Below are positions 6,005 through 14,306 of a stretch of DNA of 42,876 bases, in pieces. The notes beneath the pieces were generated by a model. That model saw only the letters and a program-made list of their open reading frames with translations. It did no database searches and was not told the origin of the DNA. The translations under genes and the position numbers were made by a program. The first letter of the stretch is position 1. Each line of letters begins with the position of its first letter. Origin of the DNA: Gemmatimonadaceae bacterium (GTDB taxonomy: Bacteria; Gemmatimonadota; Gemmatimonadetes; Gemmatimonadales; Gemmatimonadaceae); the NCBI GenBank assembly GCA_013697785.1, contig JACCWE010000096.1:1-42876 (forward strand). The letters run 5' to 3'.

Positions 6005-8884
6005 TTACGGAGCTTTTTGCAGGGTGTCGCGGAGAGGGAGCAGGAGCGCGCAGGGTGCAGCAGCGAGGAGCGCGGAGATCGGGACGCGGACGTTGGTGTC
6101 GCTCGCGGGAGGGAAGCGGTGCTCGAAGTTGGAGATGGCGCAGCGCCAGCGGGTTTCGGCGAACTCCGGTGGTAGATGGAGCTTGGTGTCGCGCCAGATC
6201 TCCGCTGTTGGAGGAGCGTTGGGAGTTGGCGAGAGCGAGTAGGTGAGGCGCGGCACCACGACGATGGCGGCGTCATCGAGGGATGCGGGGGAGGATCTGC
6301 GCTCGAATGCGAAGATGTGATTGTCGAGCGGGCCGTGGGCGGCGAGGGGGCGGTAGGCGCCGTGGGCGAAGAGGGGGGAGTGATCGGCGCGGGTTCGGAG
6401 GATTGAGCGGATGATGGCGAGCTTGAGCGAATCGTTGCGGTGGTCCGTAAGCTGTTCTGTTAGCTTAGGTTGCGTTATGTCACCAAGTGGTGACATTGCA
6501 AGCATTTCGTTGCGTAGTTTGTAGTCCACTGGCCGCCGATTGTCCGGGTCCACCAGCGAGTAGTTCCACAGCTCGTCCCCTTGGTAGATGTCCGGGAGGC
6601 CGGGAGCGGTCAGGTGCAGCACCGTTCTCGAGACGGCATTCCAGACCCCGCTCGGCGCTATCTTCGCCACCAACGATTCGAGGTCGCGCACGAACTCCGC
6701 GCGGTCGAACAGCCCGCGAATGAAGTCCGCGAGCGCGCGCTCGTAGTCCTCGTTGATGTCGATCCACGATGTGCGCCCCTTCGCCTCGCGCGCCGACTTC
6801 CGCGCGAACTCCGTCACGCGCGCGCAGAGCGAATCGCGGTCGGCGCTCTCCACAGCTCCCATCGGCCACATCCCGATGAGCGTCTGGTAGATCACATACT
6901 CGGTGTGCGCGTCCGGCGCGAGCTTGTCGTCGACCCGCTGCTTGAGCGAGCGATGCGCGCGCTCCCACGCCGCGAGCTGCGTCGCCCACTCGCGCGGAAG
7001 CTCCGAGAGCACATCCAGCCGCGCGCGAACATCGGCGCTCCGCTTCGTGTCGTGCGTGCTGGTTGCGAGCATCGTTCCGGGCCAGCGGACGCTCCGCTCG
7101 ATGTTCGCATCGTGGAGATAGCCGACCGCGTCATCGAGCTCGGCCGCGGGATCGGCGCCGACCTCGTTGAGCGACAGCAATGGCGAATACCGATAGAGCG
7201 CAGTGTCCTCGATCCCCTTCGCCGTCGCCGGACCGCTCACCTGCTGGAATCTCAGGACGAACGCATCGCGCTCGGCCCTTTTCTCCTCGCTCAGCGATGA
7301 GCGATCGCCGAGGAAGATCTCCTCGAGCAGCGCGAGCAGCGGCGCGCGGATGAGGGCCAGCGCGCCGGCGTCCGCGAAGGCGCGCTCGAGCGCGGCGCGA
7401 TCGTCCTCGTGCACGTCGAGCGTGCCGGCCTCGATGTAGGTGCGGTAGACGGGGAGGCGCGCGATGATCTGGACGATTCCTTCGGAGAGCTGCGCGCGTG
7501 TGAGCTGCGAGGTGCGCGGGTCATCGCGCGCGATCGGAGCGAGGAGCCGCGCGAGGCGCTGCACATCGGAGGTGAGCGAGCCGCGGAGAATGAATGCCTT
7601 GCCGCGCGTGGCGACGTCGTGGAAGTCGATCTCCGGGCGGCGGATGCCGAGGAAGTGGCGATAGGTCTTCTCGATTTCGCGGCGGCCGGCTGGATCGATG
7701 AAGATCGCGTCGAGCTGCGCGAGGAATTCGTAGCCCGTGGTGCCCGCGACGGGCCACTCCGCGCGGAGATGCTCGCGTCCCGAGAGAATCTTCTCGACGA
7801 AGAGCGGGACTTTTGCGCCGGGTGCCACCTGCTGGATCGCGGCGTTCAGGCGATCGAAGTAGTCGCGCGGATTACCGAGTCCGTCCACGTGATCGATGCG
7901 CAGCCCGTCGAGCTGACCGTCCTTCACCCACTGGATGATGCGGCGGTGTGTCGCGCCGAAGACGGCAGGATCTTCCATGCGAAGCGCGACGAGCTCATTG
8001 ATGTCGAAGAAGCGGCGGTAGTTGATCTCGTGGGCGGCGCGGCGCCAGAAGACGAGCGCGTAGACCTGCGCGTCGAGCAGCGACTCGACGCGCTCGCTCG
8101 CTCCATCGCCGCTCGTGAAGCTCTTCGCGGCGTTCTCGAGCACTTCGTAAACGGCCGTGGAGCGATCAGTGAGCGCCTCGAGCCGGCGAAGAAGCTCGGG
8201 CGCCTCCTTTTGTCTGCGCTCGACGAGTACGTGTCGCGTGGTGAGGCGAGGCGGGAGAGCGCCTAATGCGGCGAGGATGCTCGTGAGCTCATCTCTCTCC
8301 TCTGCGGCCACGTCGTTCGCGAGAGCGTCGATCGCGGGCGCGAGCACCGAAGGCAGCGTCGACGGGTCGAGCGGGAAGGAGTGATCGAAATATTCGAGTC
8401 GGTAGCGACCGCCGACCAACGCGATCGTGAACTCGCGCTTCTCGATCGCCTCCGCGAGCTCGGTGCCGAGGATCGGGATGAGCACCCGGCCCTTGAGTCC
8501 GCGCGCGGGCGTGTTCCAGTCGATGTCGAACCAGCTCGCGTAGCGCGATGACGGGCCGTTCGCGAAGAGATCGTCCCAGAACGGATTCTCGGCGCCGACG
8601 CCCATGTGGTTCGGGACGATGTCGAGGATCATCCCCATGCCGTGCGCGCGAAGCTCGGTCACGAGCGCATCCCAGCTCGCGTCGCTGCCGAGCTCCGGAT
8701 CGAGTCGCGTCGGGTCGACGACGTCGTAGCCGTGCGTGCTCCCGGGACGCGAGCGCAGCACCGGCGACGCGTAGATGTGCGATACGCCCAGCCGCGAGAG
8801 GTACGGGACGATCGCTCTCGCATCGTCGAGCGTGAAGGCGGAGCTCAGCTGCAGGCGATAGGTCGCGCGGATCGGAATCGTCAT
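6005..8884 (-). CDS. treY: Maltooligosyl trehalose synthase
   Basis: 959 residues, GH13 family, TreY type. It isomerises the reducing-end alpha-1,4 link of maltodextrin to alpha,alpha-1,1, giving maltooligosyl trehalose for TreZ. Signature features: the start IRATYRLQL, SHIYASPVLRSRPGSTHGYD, region I LDIVPNH (87-93), the nucleophile region LDGLRIDHVDGL, and the late segment GLPDIYQGDELW then DPDNRRPVDY. The long insert between the barrel halves is typical of the family. Its start lies 19 nt after the malQ stop, so the two are probably co-transcribed. treZ is not adjacent but sits in the other glucan operon about 11 kb away. A linker near the C-terminus is encoded by an AT-richer patch with two palindromes (6448-6496). 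Confidence 0.95.
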   Translation of the reverse strand: MTIPIRATYRLQLSSAFTLDDARAIVPYLSRLGVSHIYASPVLRSRPGSTHGYDVVDPTRLDPELGSDASWDALVTELRAHGMGMILDIVPNHMGVGAENPFWDDLFANGPSSRYASWFDIDWNTPARGLKGRVLIPILGTELAEAIEKREFTIALVGGRYRLEYFDHSFPLDPSTLPSVLAPAIDALANDVAAEERDELTSILAALGALPPRLTTRHVLVERRQKEAPELLRRLEALTDRSTAVYEVLENAAKSFTSGDGASERVESLLDAQVYALVFWRRAAHEINYRRFFDINELVALRMEDPAVFGATHRRIIQWVKDGQLDGLRIDHVDGLGNPRDYFDRLNAAIQQVAPGAKVPLFVEKILSGREHLRAEWPVAGTTGYEFLAQLDAIFIDPAGRREIEKTYRHFLGIRRPEIDFHDVATRGKAFILRGSLTSDVQRLARLLAPIARDDPRTSQLTRAQLSEGIVQIIARLPVYRTYIEAGTLDVHEDDRAALERAFADAGALALIRAPLLALLEEIFLGDRSSLSEEKRAERDAFVLRFQQVSGPATAKGIEDTALYRYSPLLSLNEVGADPAAELDDAVGYLHDANIERSVRWPGTMLATSTHDTKRSADVRARLDVLSELPREWATQLAAWERAHRSLKQRVDDKLAPDAHTEYVIYQTLIGMWPMGAVESADRDSLCARVTEFARKSAREAKGRTSWIDINEDYERALADFIRGLFDRAEFVRDLESLVAKIAPSGVWNAVSRTVLHLTAPGLPDIYQGDELWNYSLVDPDNRRPVDYKLRNEMLAMSPLGDITQPKLTEQLTDHRNDSLKLAIIRSILRTRADHSPLFAHGAYRPLAAHGPLDNHIFAFERRSSPASLDDAAIVVVPRLTYSLSPTPNAPPTAEIWRDTKLHLPPEFAETRWRCAISNFEHRFPPASDTNVRVPISALLAAAPCALLLPLRDTLQKAP
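6448..6496. repeat. Two adjacent perfect inverted repeats inside treY
   Basis: TAAGCT at 6448-6453 pairs with AGCTTA at 6462-6467 (8-nt centre). ATGTCACCA at 6477-6485 pairs with TGGTGACAT at 6488-6496 (2-nt centre). Both lie in a locally AT-rich patch of the treY C-terminal linker, on an otherwise GC-rich background. They could form two consecutive hairpins in the treY mRNA or serve as an internal protein-binding site. Confidence 0.6.
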
Positions 8885-8903
8885 CGACGCATCGGGAGCA
8901 ACG

Positions 8904-10937
8904 TCAGCGGCCAGCGCGGACGGGATCGGGAAAGGCGAGCGCGACGTCCGTATCCTCCGCGATCATCTCGAGCGACTGCGAGAGTCGGCGCGTCCAGCTG
9001 CGAAAGAGATCCGCGCTCACGCCAGGAAGGTTCACCGGCTCGCGCTCGCCGACGAGGTCCTCGAGGTAGACGCCGACCAACGCCGCCGGTGTGGAGCAGA
9101 GAAAGCGATGCACGGCGCCGCGCAGCTCCGCGTTGCTCGGCGATTCCGCCATGCTGCTCTTGAGCGCGCCCTCGGCCACGAGACGCTCGACGAGGAAGCG
9201 GCGCTCGTCGTCGCGATGCGCGTGTGCCGCCGCCGCGTGCTCGGCGGAATCGATGAGGCCGGCCATGTGCTGCAGCTCGATGTCGCGCGCGGTCCAGAAT
9301 CCCGTGATCGTCGCCATGTCGTGCGTGTCCGCGGTGGTGAGCGAGAGCTTCGGATACGATGAGGCGGGACGGAAGCGGCCGTCGCTCTCGCGTTCGAAGT
9401 ACATCACGCGCGAGGAGAGCAGTCCCCAACGCTCGAGCACACCCGGAACCTCCGGCGGAACCGTGCCGAGGTCTTCGCCGACGATGAGCGCGTGATGGCG
9501 AACGCTCTCGAGCGCGAGGATTCCCATCATCTCTTCGGTGGGGAAGCGCACGTAGGCGCCGAGCTTTCCCGGCATCCCGGCGGGGATCCAGAACTGGCGA
9601 AAGAGGCCGAGTACGTGATCGATGCGGAGGGCGCCCGCGTGGCGAAGCGATGCGCGAATGAGCGCGATCCAGAACGCGTAGCGATCTTCGACGAGCTGGC
9701 GCGGATCGATCGGCGGGAGTCCCCAATTCTGTCCCTGCGGCGCGTAGCCGTCGGGCGGTGCGCCGACGGAAACGCCGCTCAGAAAGAGATGGCCGAACGC
9801 CCAGACATCGGCGCTGTCGGGCGCGGCGCCGATTGCCAGATCCTGGTAGATGCCGATGCCGAGTCCGGACTCACGCGCGATGGCCGCGGCGGATGCGATC
9901 TGTCGGTCGAGCTCGAACTGGAGCCAGCGATGGAAGTCGACTTCGTTCTCGTTCGACGCGCGGAAAGCGACGACGTCTGAGGATGCGGGGTGACGGTATT
10001 CGGATGGCCACTGCGGCCAGCCGCGCATCTCGCCCTTGCCTGCGAAGTGATCCTCGAGCGCGCAGAAGGTCGCGAAGTTGACGAGCGACGCGCCTTCCTG
10101 CTCGATGTACGCGCGATAGTCGCGGCCGCGTCCGGAGCGCGCATCGCGGTGACGGATGATGAAGGTGCGATGGAGCATCTCGAGCGCGCGGCGCTTGAGT
10201 GCCCAGGCGCGATCGTAGTCGACGTGCGTGCTCGTGCGAAGGGAGACGAGCGTCGCTTGTGTTTCGGGATCGTCGAGGAGCGCGCGCGCGTCGGCGCACT
10301 CGCTCATTTCGGGAACTGCGGTGACGTCGATGTAGATCGGGTTGCGATAGAGGCGGCTGACGGGGCTGTAGGGCGAGATGTCGTGCCCGCGATTGCGGAG
10401 CGCGTGGAGCGGGTTCACCCCGACGAACGCTGCTCCCTTCTCACCGCTCCACTCGGCGATGGTCGCGAGGTCGGTGATGTCCCCTACGCCCCAGTTGCGA
10501 TCGCTGCGAACTGCATAGAGGTTGGCGATCAGCCCCATCGCGCGGCGGATCGGCGCCATGCCCTTTGGCGGAACGACGATGAGCGTCTGATTTTCGTCGC
10601 CAATGGTGAGCATGTGGTAGCCGATCGGCAGCTCCTTGCCGGGCTTCCAATCGCCGCCGCGCTCGAGGGTGAGCGTCGCGCTGCGCGGGGGGAGGGTGAA
10701 CTCGGAGCCGTGGACGATCACGCGTACGGGCGCGAGCGCGCGCGCAGCCTCGCGCGCATCGAGCAGCGCGAGGGCGGCGGAGGCGCGCTCCTCGGTGGAT
10801 GCATCGAAGCCCATTGCAGCTATGATGGCCACGCGGGTTTCGTCCGCAGCCACGCGCGTCTCGCGTCCGGTCTGATCCACGTACTCGGAGAGAATGCCGA
10901 GGCGGTCGGCGAGCGCGTGAAGGGAGGTGGCGTGCAT
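8904..10937 (-). CDS. malQ: 4-alpha-glucanotransferase (amylomaltase)
   Basis: 677 residues, GH77. It disproportionates maltodextrins by transferring glucan segments and releases glucose. GH77 landmarks: NWGVGDITDLATIAEW, SPYSPVSRLYRNPIYIDV, GALRIDHVLGLFRQFW containing the nucleophile Asp, GEDLGTVPPEV containing the acid/base Glu, and TADTHDMATITGFW. About 150 N-terminal residues precede the catalytic core, as in the longer E. coli-like MalQ rather than the short Thermus type. A longer in-frame extension to 11696 covers the divergent gene and was discarded; the ATG at 10937 begins MHATSLHALADRLGI. It is the first gene of malQ-treY-glgP and diverges from the DUF2911 gene. Confidence 0.94.
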   Translation of the reverse strand: MHATSLHALADRLGILSEYVDQTGRETRVAADETRVAIIAAMGFDASTEERASAALALLDAREAARALAPVRVIVHGSEFTLPPRSATLTLERGGDWKPGKELPIGYHMLTIGDENQTLIVVPPKGMAPIRRAMGLIANLYAVRSDRNWGVGDITDLATIAEWSGEKGAAFVGVNPLHALRNRGHDISPYSPVSRLYRNPIYIDVTAVPEMSECADARALLDDPETQATLVSLRTSTHVDYDRAWALKRRALEMLHRTFIIRHRDARSGRGRDYRAYIEQEGASLVNFATFCALEDHFAGKGEMRGWPQWPSEYRHPASSDVVAFRASNENEVDFHRWLQFELDRQIASAAAIARESGLGIGIYQDLAIGAAPDSADVWAFGHLFLSGVSVGAPPDGYAPQGQNWGLPPIDPRQLVEDRYAFWIALIRASLRHAGALRIDHVLGLFRQFWIPAGMPGKLGAYVRFPTEEMMGILALESVRHHALIVGEDLGTVPPEVPGVLERWGLLSSRVMYFERESDGRFRPASSYPKLSLTTADTHDMATITGFWTARDIELQHMAGLIDSAEHAAAAHAHRDDERRFLVERLVAEGALKSSMAESPSNAELRGAVHRFLCSTPAALVGVYLEDLVGEREPVNLPGVSADLFRSWTRRLSQSLEMIAEDTDVALAFPDPVRAGR

Positions 10938-10954
10938 TTTTGAAAGGTAGCGTG

Positions 10955-10983
10955 TTGAGCGCGCCAAACGCCGCGCTAGCTTT
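10955..10983 (+). promoter_or_regulatory. Candidate promoter for the DUF2911 gene
   Basis: TTG at 10955-10957 and TAGCTTT at 10977-10983 are separated by 19 nt, which resembles the TTTG / TAnnTTTG promoter layout described in Bacteroidetes. It can also be read as TTGAGC-16-TAGCTT. It lies 42 nt upstream of the start codon. The 9-mer GCTAGCTTT recurs upstream of the quinone oxidoreductase gene (26925-26933). Confidence 0.35.
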
Positions 10984-11024
10984 AGAGGAGATCCAAGGTA
11001 CATCGACAATCTCCGGGGGGATGC

Positions 11025-11627
11025 ATGAGAAGGAATCGTCCGAGCGTCATCGCAGCAATTGGTTTTGCGGCAGTTGCACTCGTGGCCGCGCGGAGCACAT
11101 CGGCGCACGAGGTACACCAGGGCGCGGAAGCGTGCTGGTTTCAGGCGAAGCCCGGGGAGCTCGAAAAGAGAAAGAGCTCGCACGACTCGGCATCGGTCGC
11201 TCTCGATGGCGGCACGGTGAAAGTGTGCTACGGCCGGCCGCACGTGAACGGGCGCGAGATCATGGGGAAGCTGGTGCCGTACGGTGAGCCGTGGCGCATG
11301 GGTGCGGATGAGGCAACCGCGCTCTACGTGCCGTTTCGCGCGACGATCGCCGGCGTGAAGGTGGAACCGGGATGGTATTCGATCTACGTAATTCCGTCTG
11401 CGAAGACGTGGCAGGTGGTGGTGAACTCCGATGCGAAGCGCTGGGGTGTCGACATCGATGCGAAGGTGCGCGCGAAGGACGTGGGCACGGGGAGCGTGAG
11501 CGCCGAACATCTCGCGTCGCCGGTGGAGCAGTTGACGATCACGATGAAGTCGGCGTCGCCGAAGCAGGCGACGATGGACGTGGCGTGGGCGGATACGCAC
11601 GTGAGCATCCCGATCGCGAAGCAGTAG
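11025..11627 (+). CDS. Secreted DUF2911 protein
   Basis: 200 residues. A Sec signal peptide (RRNRPSVIAAIGFAAVALVA, cleavage near STSAHE) precedes a DUF2911 domain, marked by VCYGRPHVNGREIMGKLVPY and then GEPWRMGADEATAL. DUF2911 proteins are exported beta-rich proteins of unknown biochemical role, common in Bacteroidetes, Acidobacteria and Gemmatimonadota. A run of six G lies just upstream of the start; an overlapping ATG at 11021 is in another frame. It is divergent from malQ and followed by a strong hairpin terminator. It is apparently monocistronic. Confidence 0.88.
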   Translation: MRRNRPSVIAAIGFAAVALVAARSTSAHEVHQGAEACWFQAKPGELEKRKSSHDSASVALDGGTVKVCYGRPHVNGREIMGKLVPYGEPWRMGADEATALYVPFRATIAGVKVEPGWYSIYVIPSAKTWQVVVNSDAKRWGVDIDAKVRAKDVGTGSVSAEHLASPVEQLTITMKSASPKQATMDVAWADTHVSIPIAKQ

Positions 11628-11674
11628 CGAGCTTCGTACGAATCGCGTGCAGAGCTCGACGTGGCCGGCAGGCA

Positions 11675-11783
11675 CTAACAATATTGATACGGACACAAGC
11701 GGAGTGAACGGACACGAACGGAAAAAGCCCTTTCCGTTTGTGTCCGTTTTTTATCCGTTTGTGTCCGTATCTCAAAATGTTAG
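11675..11783. repeat. Nested inverted repeat with four copies of a 13-mer
   Basis: Four copies of CGGACACRARCGG are arranged two direct on the left (11690-11702, 11709-11721) and two inverted on the right (11734-11746, 11755-11767). The inner pair makes a 16-bp stem around a 6-nt loop and the outer pair another 16-bp stem; each has a single A/G difference that still allows G-U pairing. Weaker complementarity continues to CTAACA / TGTTAG at the ends. The element fills the gap between convergent genes (DUF2911 and M1 peptidase). It could be a duplicated terminator or a miniature palindromic element. Confidence 0.8.
11709..11752 (+). terminator. Intrinsic terminator downstream of the DUF2911 gene
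   Basis: A 16-bp stem (11709-11724 with 11731-11746, one G-U) with loop AAGCCC is followed directly by TTTTTT at 11747-11752. This is the classic intrinsic form on the plus strand, about 80 nt after the stop codon. The minus-strand reading has no T tract directly after the stem. Confidence 0.75.
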
Positions 11784-11804
11784 AGCTTGTGTTCCAGCGG
11801 GCCC

Positions 11805-13511
11805 TCAGCGCTCCGATTGATGCGCTGTGACGTAGTAATTCGAGTCGACCCGGAAGCTGCCGGCAGCCACCGCGAGCTTCTTCGTCTGCGCCGAGGTGGT
11901 CGGGCGCAGCATGAGCGCGCTGTCGCCTACGAAGCCGCGAACCGGCATGTCGAAGCCGAGGACGACGTTCGTCCACTTGTAGGTGAGCGACTTGCCTTTT
12001 GATCTGTATTCGAGCACCGGTATTTTCGTCGTCGTCAGATATTGCGCGAAGACCTTGCTCAGGTCGATGCCGGCCTGGCGGCTGATGTATTCCTCGACCT
12101 GCGCGCCCGTCACGGTCTGGTGGTAGAAGGTCTTGCTCAGCCCACGCAGAATCGAGCGCCACTTCTCGTCGTCGCCGACGATCTGGCGAATCGTGTGGAG
12201 CATGTTGCCGCCCTTCTCGTACATGTCGCCGGAGCCCTCGCGATTCAGCCCGTACTCGGCGACAACCGGCGCGTCATTCTTGATGTTCGCGCGCTCGCCG
12301 ATCGCGTAGAGCGCGCCCTTCTCCTTTCCCTGCTGGCACTCCGTGTAAATCGACTCGGCGTAGTTCGCGAAACCTTCGTGCACCCACGAGTCGGAGATGT
12401 CCTTGGTCGTGATGCTGTTGCCGAACCACTCGTGTGCGCTCTCGTGGATGATGATGAAGTCCCAGCCGAGCCCGAGTCCGGTGTGTGAGCGATCGGTGCC
12501 GCGATAGCCGTTCTTGAAACCATTGCCGTATGCGACGGCCGACTGATGCTCCATACCGAGGTGCGGCGCCTCGACGAGCTTGTAGCCATCGATGTACCAC
12601 GGATACGGCCCGAACCAGTGCTCGAAGCAGGCGAGCATCGGCTTTACCTGCTCCCACTGCTTCTTCGCCGCGTCGAGATGGTAGGCGAGTGGCCAGAAGT
12701 CGAGTGTGAGCTCGCCCGCCTCACCCGCATAAGTCTCAGTGTAGTGCGCGTAGTTGCCCGCATTGACCGCGACATCGTAATTGTTGATCGGAGACGCCAC
12801 GAACCACTCGTAGGTCGTCGTGCCATCGGAGTTGTGCGTCGTCGAGCGCAGCCGTCCGTTGGAGACGTCGATCATCGAGTCGGGAACGGAGATGGCGACG
12901 CGCTGCGAGTCGGGCTCGTCGGCCTGCGTGTCCTTGTTCGGCCACCAGACGCTGGCGCCCAGTCCCTGGTTGGAGGTGGCGATCCAGCGGTTGCCGAGTG
13001 AGTCGACGGACCATGAGTAGCCGCCGTCCCATGGCGGGCGAATTGCCGCTCGCGGCTTGCCGTGATAGTAGACGGTGACTGCCATGTGCGCGCCGATTTT
13101 CTGCGACTCGAGCATCGATGCGAAGAAGGCGTTGCTGTCGCGCCGGAAGTTGAGAATGCGGCGATTCTGTTTGATGCTGTCGATCACCATCGGCAATTGA
13201 AGGTCGATCTGCATCTCGCGCGCGGGCGCGAGCACCTTGTACGTGATGCCGACGTAACCGGAGATGGAGCTGTCCGCGGGCGAGATGCGCGTGTGGAGAT
13301 CGTAGAAGGTCACGTCCCACCATGCGCGCTCGGGGGTGATCGAGCCGCGGAGGGAATCGGCGTGCGTCGGAGGTGCGACCGTCTGCTGCGGGCGCGGATG
13401 CGTGGTAGTGGTCTGCGCGCAGGCAGTAGAGAACGCGAGCGGAAGAGTGAGCAGCGAGAGATGTGTGAGTCGCATGAGGAGGAATCTACGCGAGCTCGAT
13501 TCCCGTCGCAT
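11805..13511 (-). CDS. M1-family zinc metallopeptidase, exported
   Basis: 568 residues. The gluzincin site is complete: HESAH at 356-360 and the third ligand Glu379 in WVHEGFANY, spaced as in M1 aminopeptidases. The exopeptidase GxMEN loop appears as GMEH (319-322), a substitution also seen in outlying M1 proteins. The N-terminus is an export signal ending LPLAFSTACAQ; Cys after STA is a weak lipobox, so lipoprotein or ordinary cleavage are both possible. The ATG at 13511 is chosen because GAGGTGA sits directly before it; a GTG at 13517 overlaps the upstream stop. It is coupled to the alpha/beta hydrolase gene. The role is probably peptide degradation in the periplasm or at the surface. Confidence 0.9.
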   Translation of the reverse strand: MRRESSSRRFLLMRLTHLSLLTLPLAFSTACAQTTTTHPRPQQTVAPPTHADSLRGSITPERAWWDVTFYDLHTRISPADSSISGYVGITYKVLAPAREMQIDLQLPMVIDSIKQNRRILNFRRDSNAFFASMLESQKIGAHMAVTVYYHGKPRAAIRPPWDGGYSWSVDSLGNRWIATSNQGLGASVWWPNKDTQADEPDSQRVAISVPDSMIDVSNGRLRSTTHNSDGTTTYEWFVASPINNYDVAVNAGNYAHYTETYAGEAGELTLDFWPLAYHLDAAKKQWEQVKPMLACFEHWFGPYPWYIDGYKLVEAPHLGMEHQSAVAYGNGFKNGYRGTDRSHTGLGLGWDFIIIHESAHEWFGNSITTKDISDSWVHEGFANYAESIYTECQQGKEKGALYAIGERANIKNDAPVVAEYGLNREGSGDMYEKGGNMLHTIRQIVGDDEKWRSILRGLSKTFYHQTVTGAQVEEYISRQAGIDLSKVFAQYLTTTKIPVLEYRSKGKSLTYKWTNVVLGFDMPVRGFVGDSALMLRPTTSAQTKKLAVAAGSFRVDSNYYVTAHQSER

Positions 13512-13513
13512 CG

Positions 13514-14290
13514 TCACCTCTCGACGGGACCCATGCCGAGATGCCGAAGGAAAAATCGTTCCCAGCTTGCCGCCTCGAACGGTGGCATCCCCGCGTGGCC
13601 GCCGGGATTCACGTGAAGCGTCTTTTCGGCCGATCCGAACGCATCAAAGAGCGCGAGCCCATCAGCGCGCGGAAGCAACTCGTCGTCCCACTGGCACATG
13701 AACTCGATCGGAATGCGAATGCTTCGCGCGGCCTCGGCAAATTCCGGTGTGCTGTCGCCGAGCCCCGCGAGACCGAAGACGGCGGCGGTAATGCGCGGCT
13801 CGCTCGCTACGAAGGGAATTCCGAAGTAGGAGCCGAGCGAGAGCCCCCAATAGCCGACCGCGCCGCCCGAACCGATGAACTCCAGCTGCTGGAGCGCGTC
13901 GAGGGTGGCCGACCACTCGCGCGACGCCTGCGCGGCGTATCGCAGCGTCGTTCGCACCGGCTCGCCTGTCATTCCGCCCGCGCGCTGGAGCTGCTCTCTC
14001 ATCGATGCGAAGAAGCGCGCTGATTCTTCCGGCGTTGCGCGGTCTCCATGCAGCGGAGCATCGATCGCCGCAACGGCGAAGCCGCAGTCGCGAGCCAAAC
14101 GCTTCGCCAGGCCCGCGAGCCTTCCGGCTCCCTTGTGCTGCGACCCACCGTGCCCGAGGAGAAGCAATGGTCGCGGACTCGTCGCGCCCCCCGGCGACCA
14201 AACGACGGCCGGCACGACTTCACCGGCGACCGTCGTCTCGAACAGCCGCTCGGTGACGCCACCTTCGGAATGTTCGCTGGAGAATTTCAA
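13514..14290 (-). CDS. Alpha/beta hydrolase, dienelactone-hydrolase-like
   Basis: 258 residues. Alpha/beta-hydrolase landmarks: LLLLGHGGSQHKG (oxyanion region), the nucleophile elbow GLSLG inside GYWGLSLGSYFG, the acid in CQWDDELLPR and the base in NPGGHAGMP. No signal peptide, so probably cytoplasmic. The start is uncertain: the only reasonable start for the N-terminal strand is a TTG at 14290 without a clear ribosome-binding site. Its stop overlaps the start region of the M1 peptidase gene, indicating translational coupling. The substrate is unknown. Confidence 0.82.
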   Translation of the reverse strand: MKFSSEHSEGGVTERLFETTVAGEVVPAVVWSPGGATSPRPLLLLGHGGSQHKGAGRLAGLAKRLARDCGFAVAAIDAPLHGDRATPEESARFFASMREQLQRAGGMTGEPVRTTLRYAAQASREWSATLDALQQLEFIGSGGAVGYWGLSLGSYFGIPFVASEPRITAAVFGLAGLGDSTPEFAEAARSIRIPIEFMCQWDDELLPRADGLALFDAFGSAEKTLHVNPGGHAGMPPFEAASWERFFLRHLGMGPVER

Positions 14291-14306
14291 TCGATAGTGT
14301 TCAGAG

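Noticed and set aside
10938-11696. N-terminal extension of malQ
   Set aside because: It runs antisense through the whole DUF2911 gene and is Arg/His-rich; the ATG at 10937 begins the family-like N-terminus.
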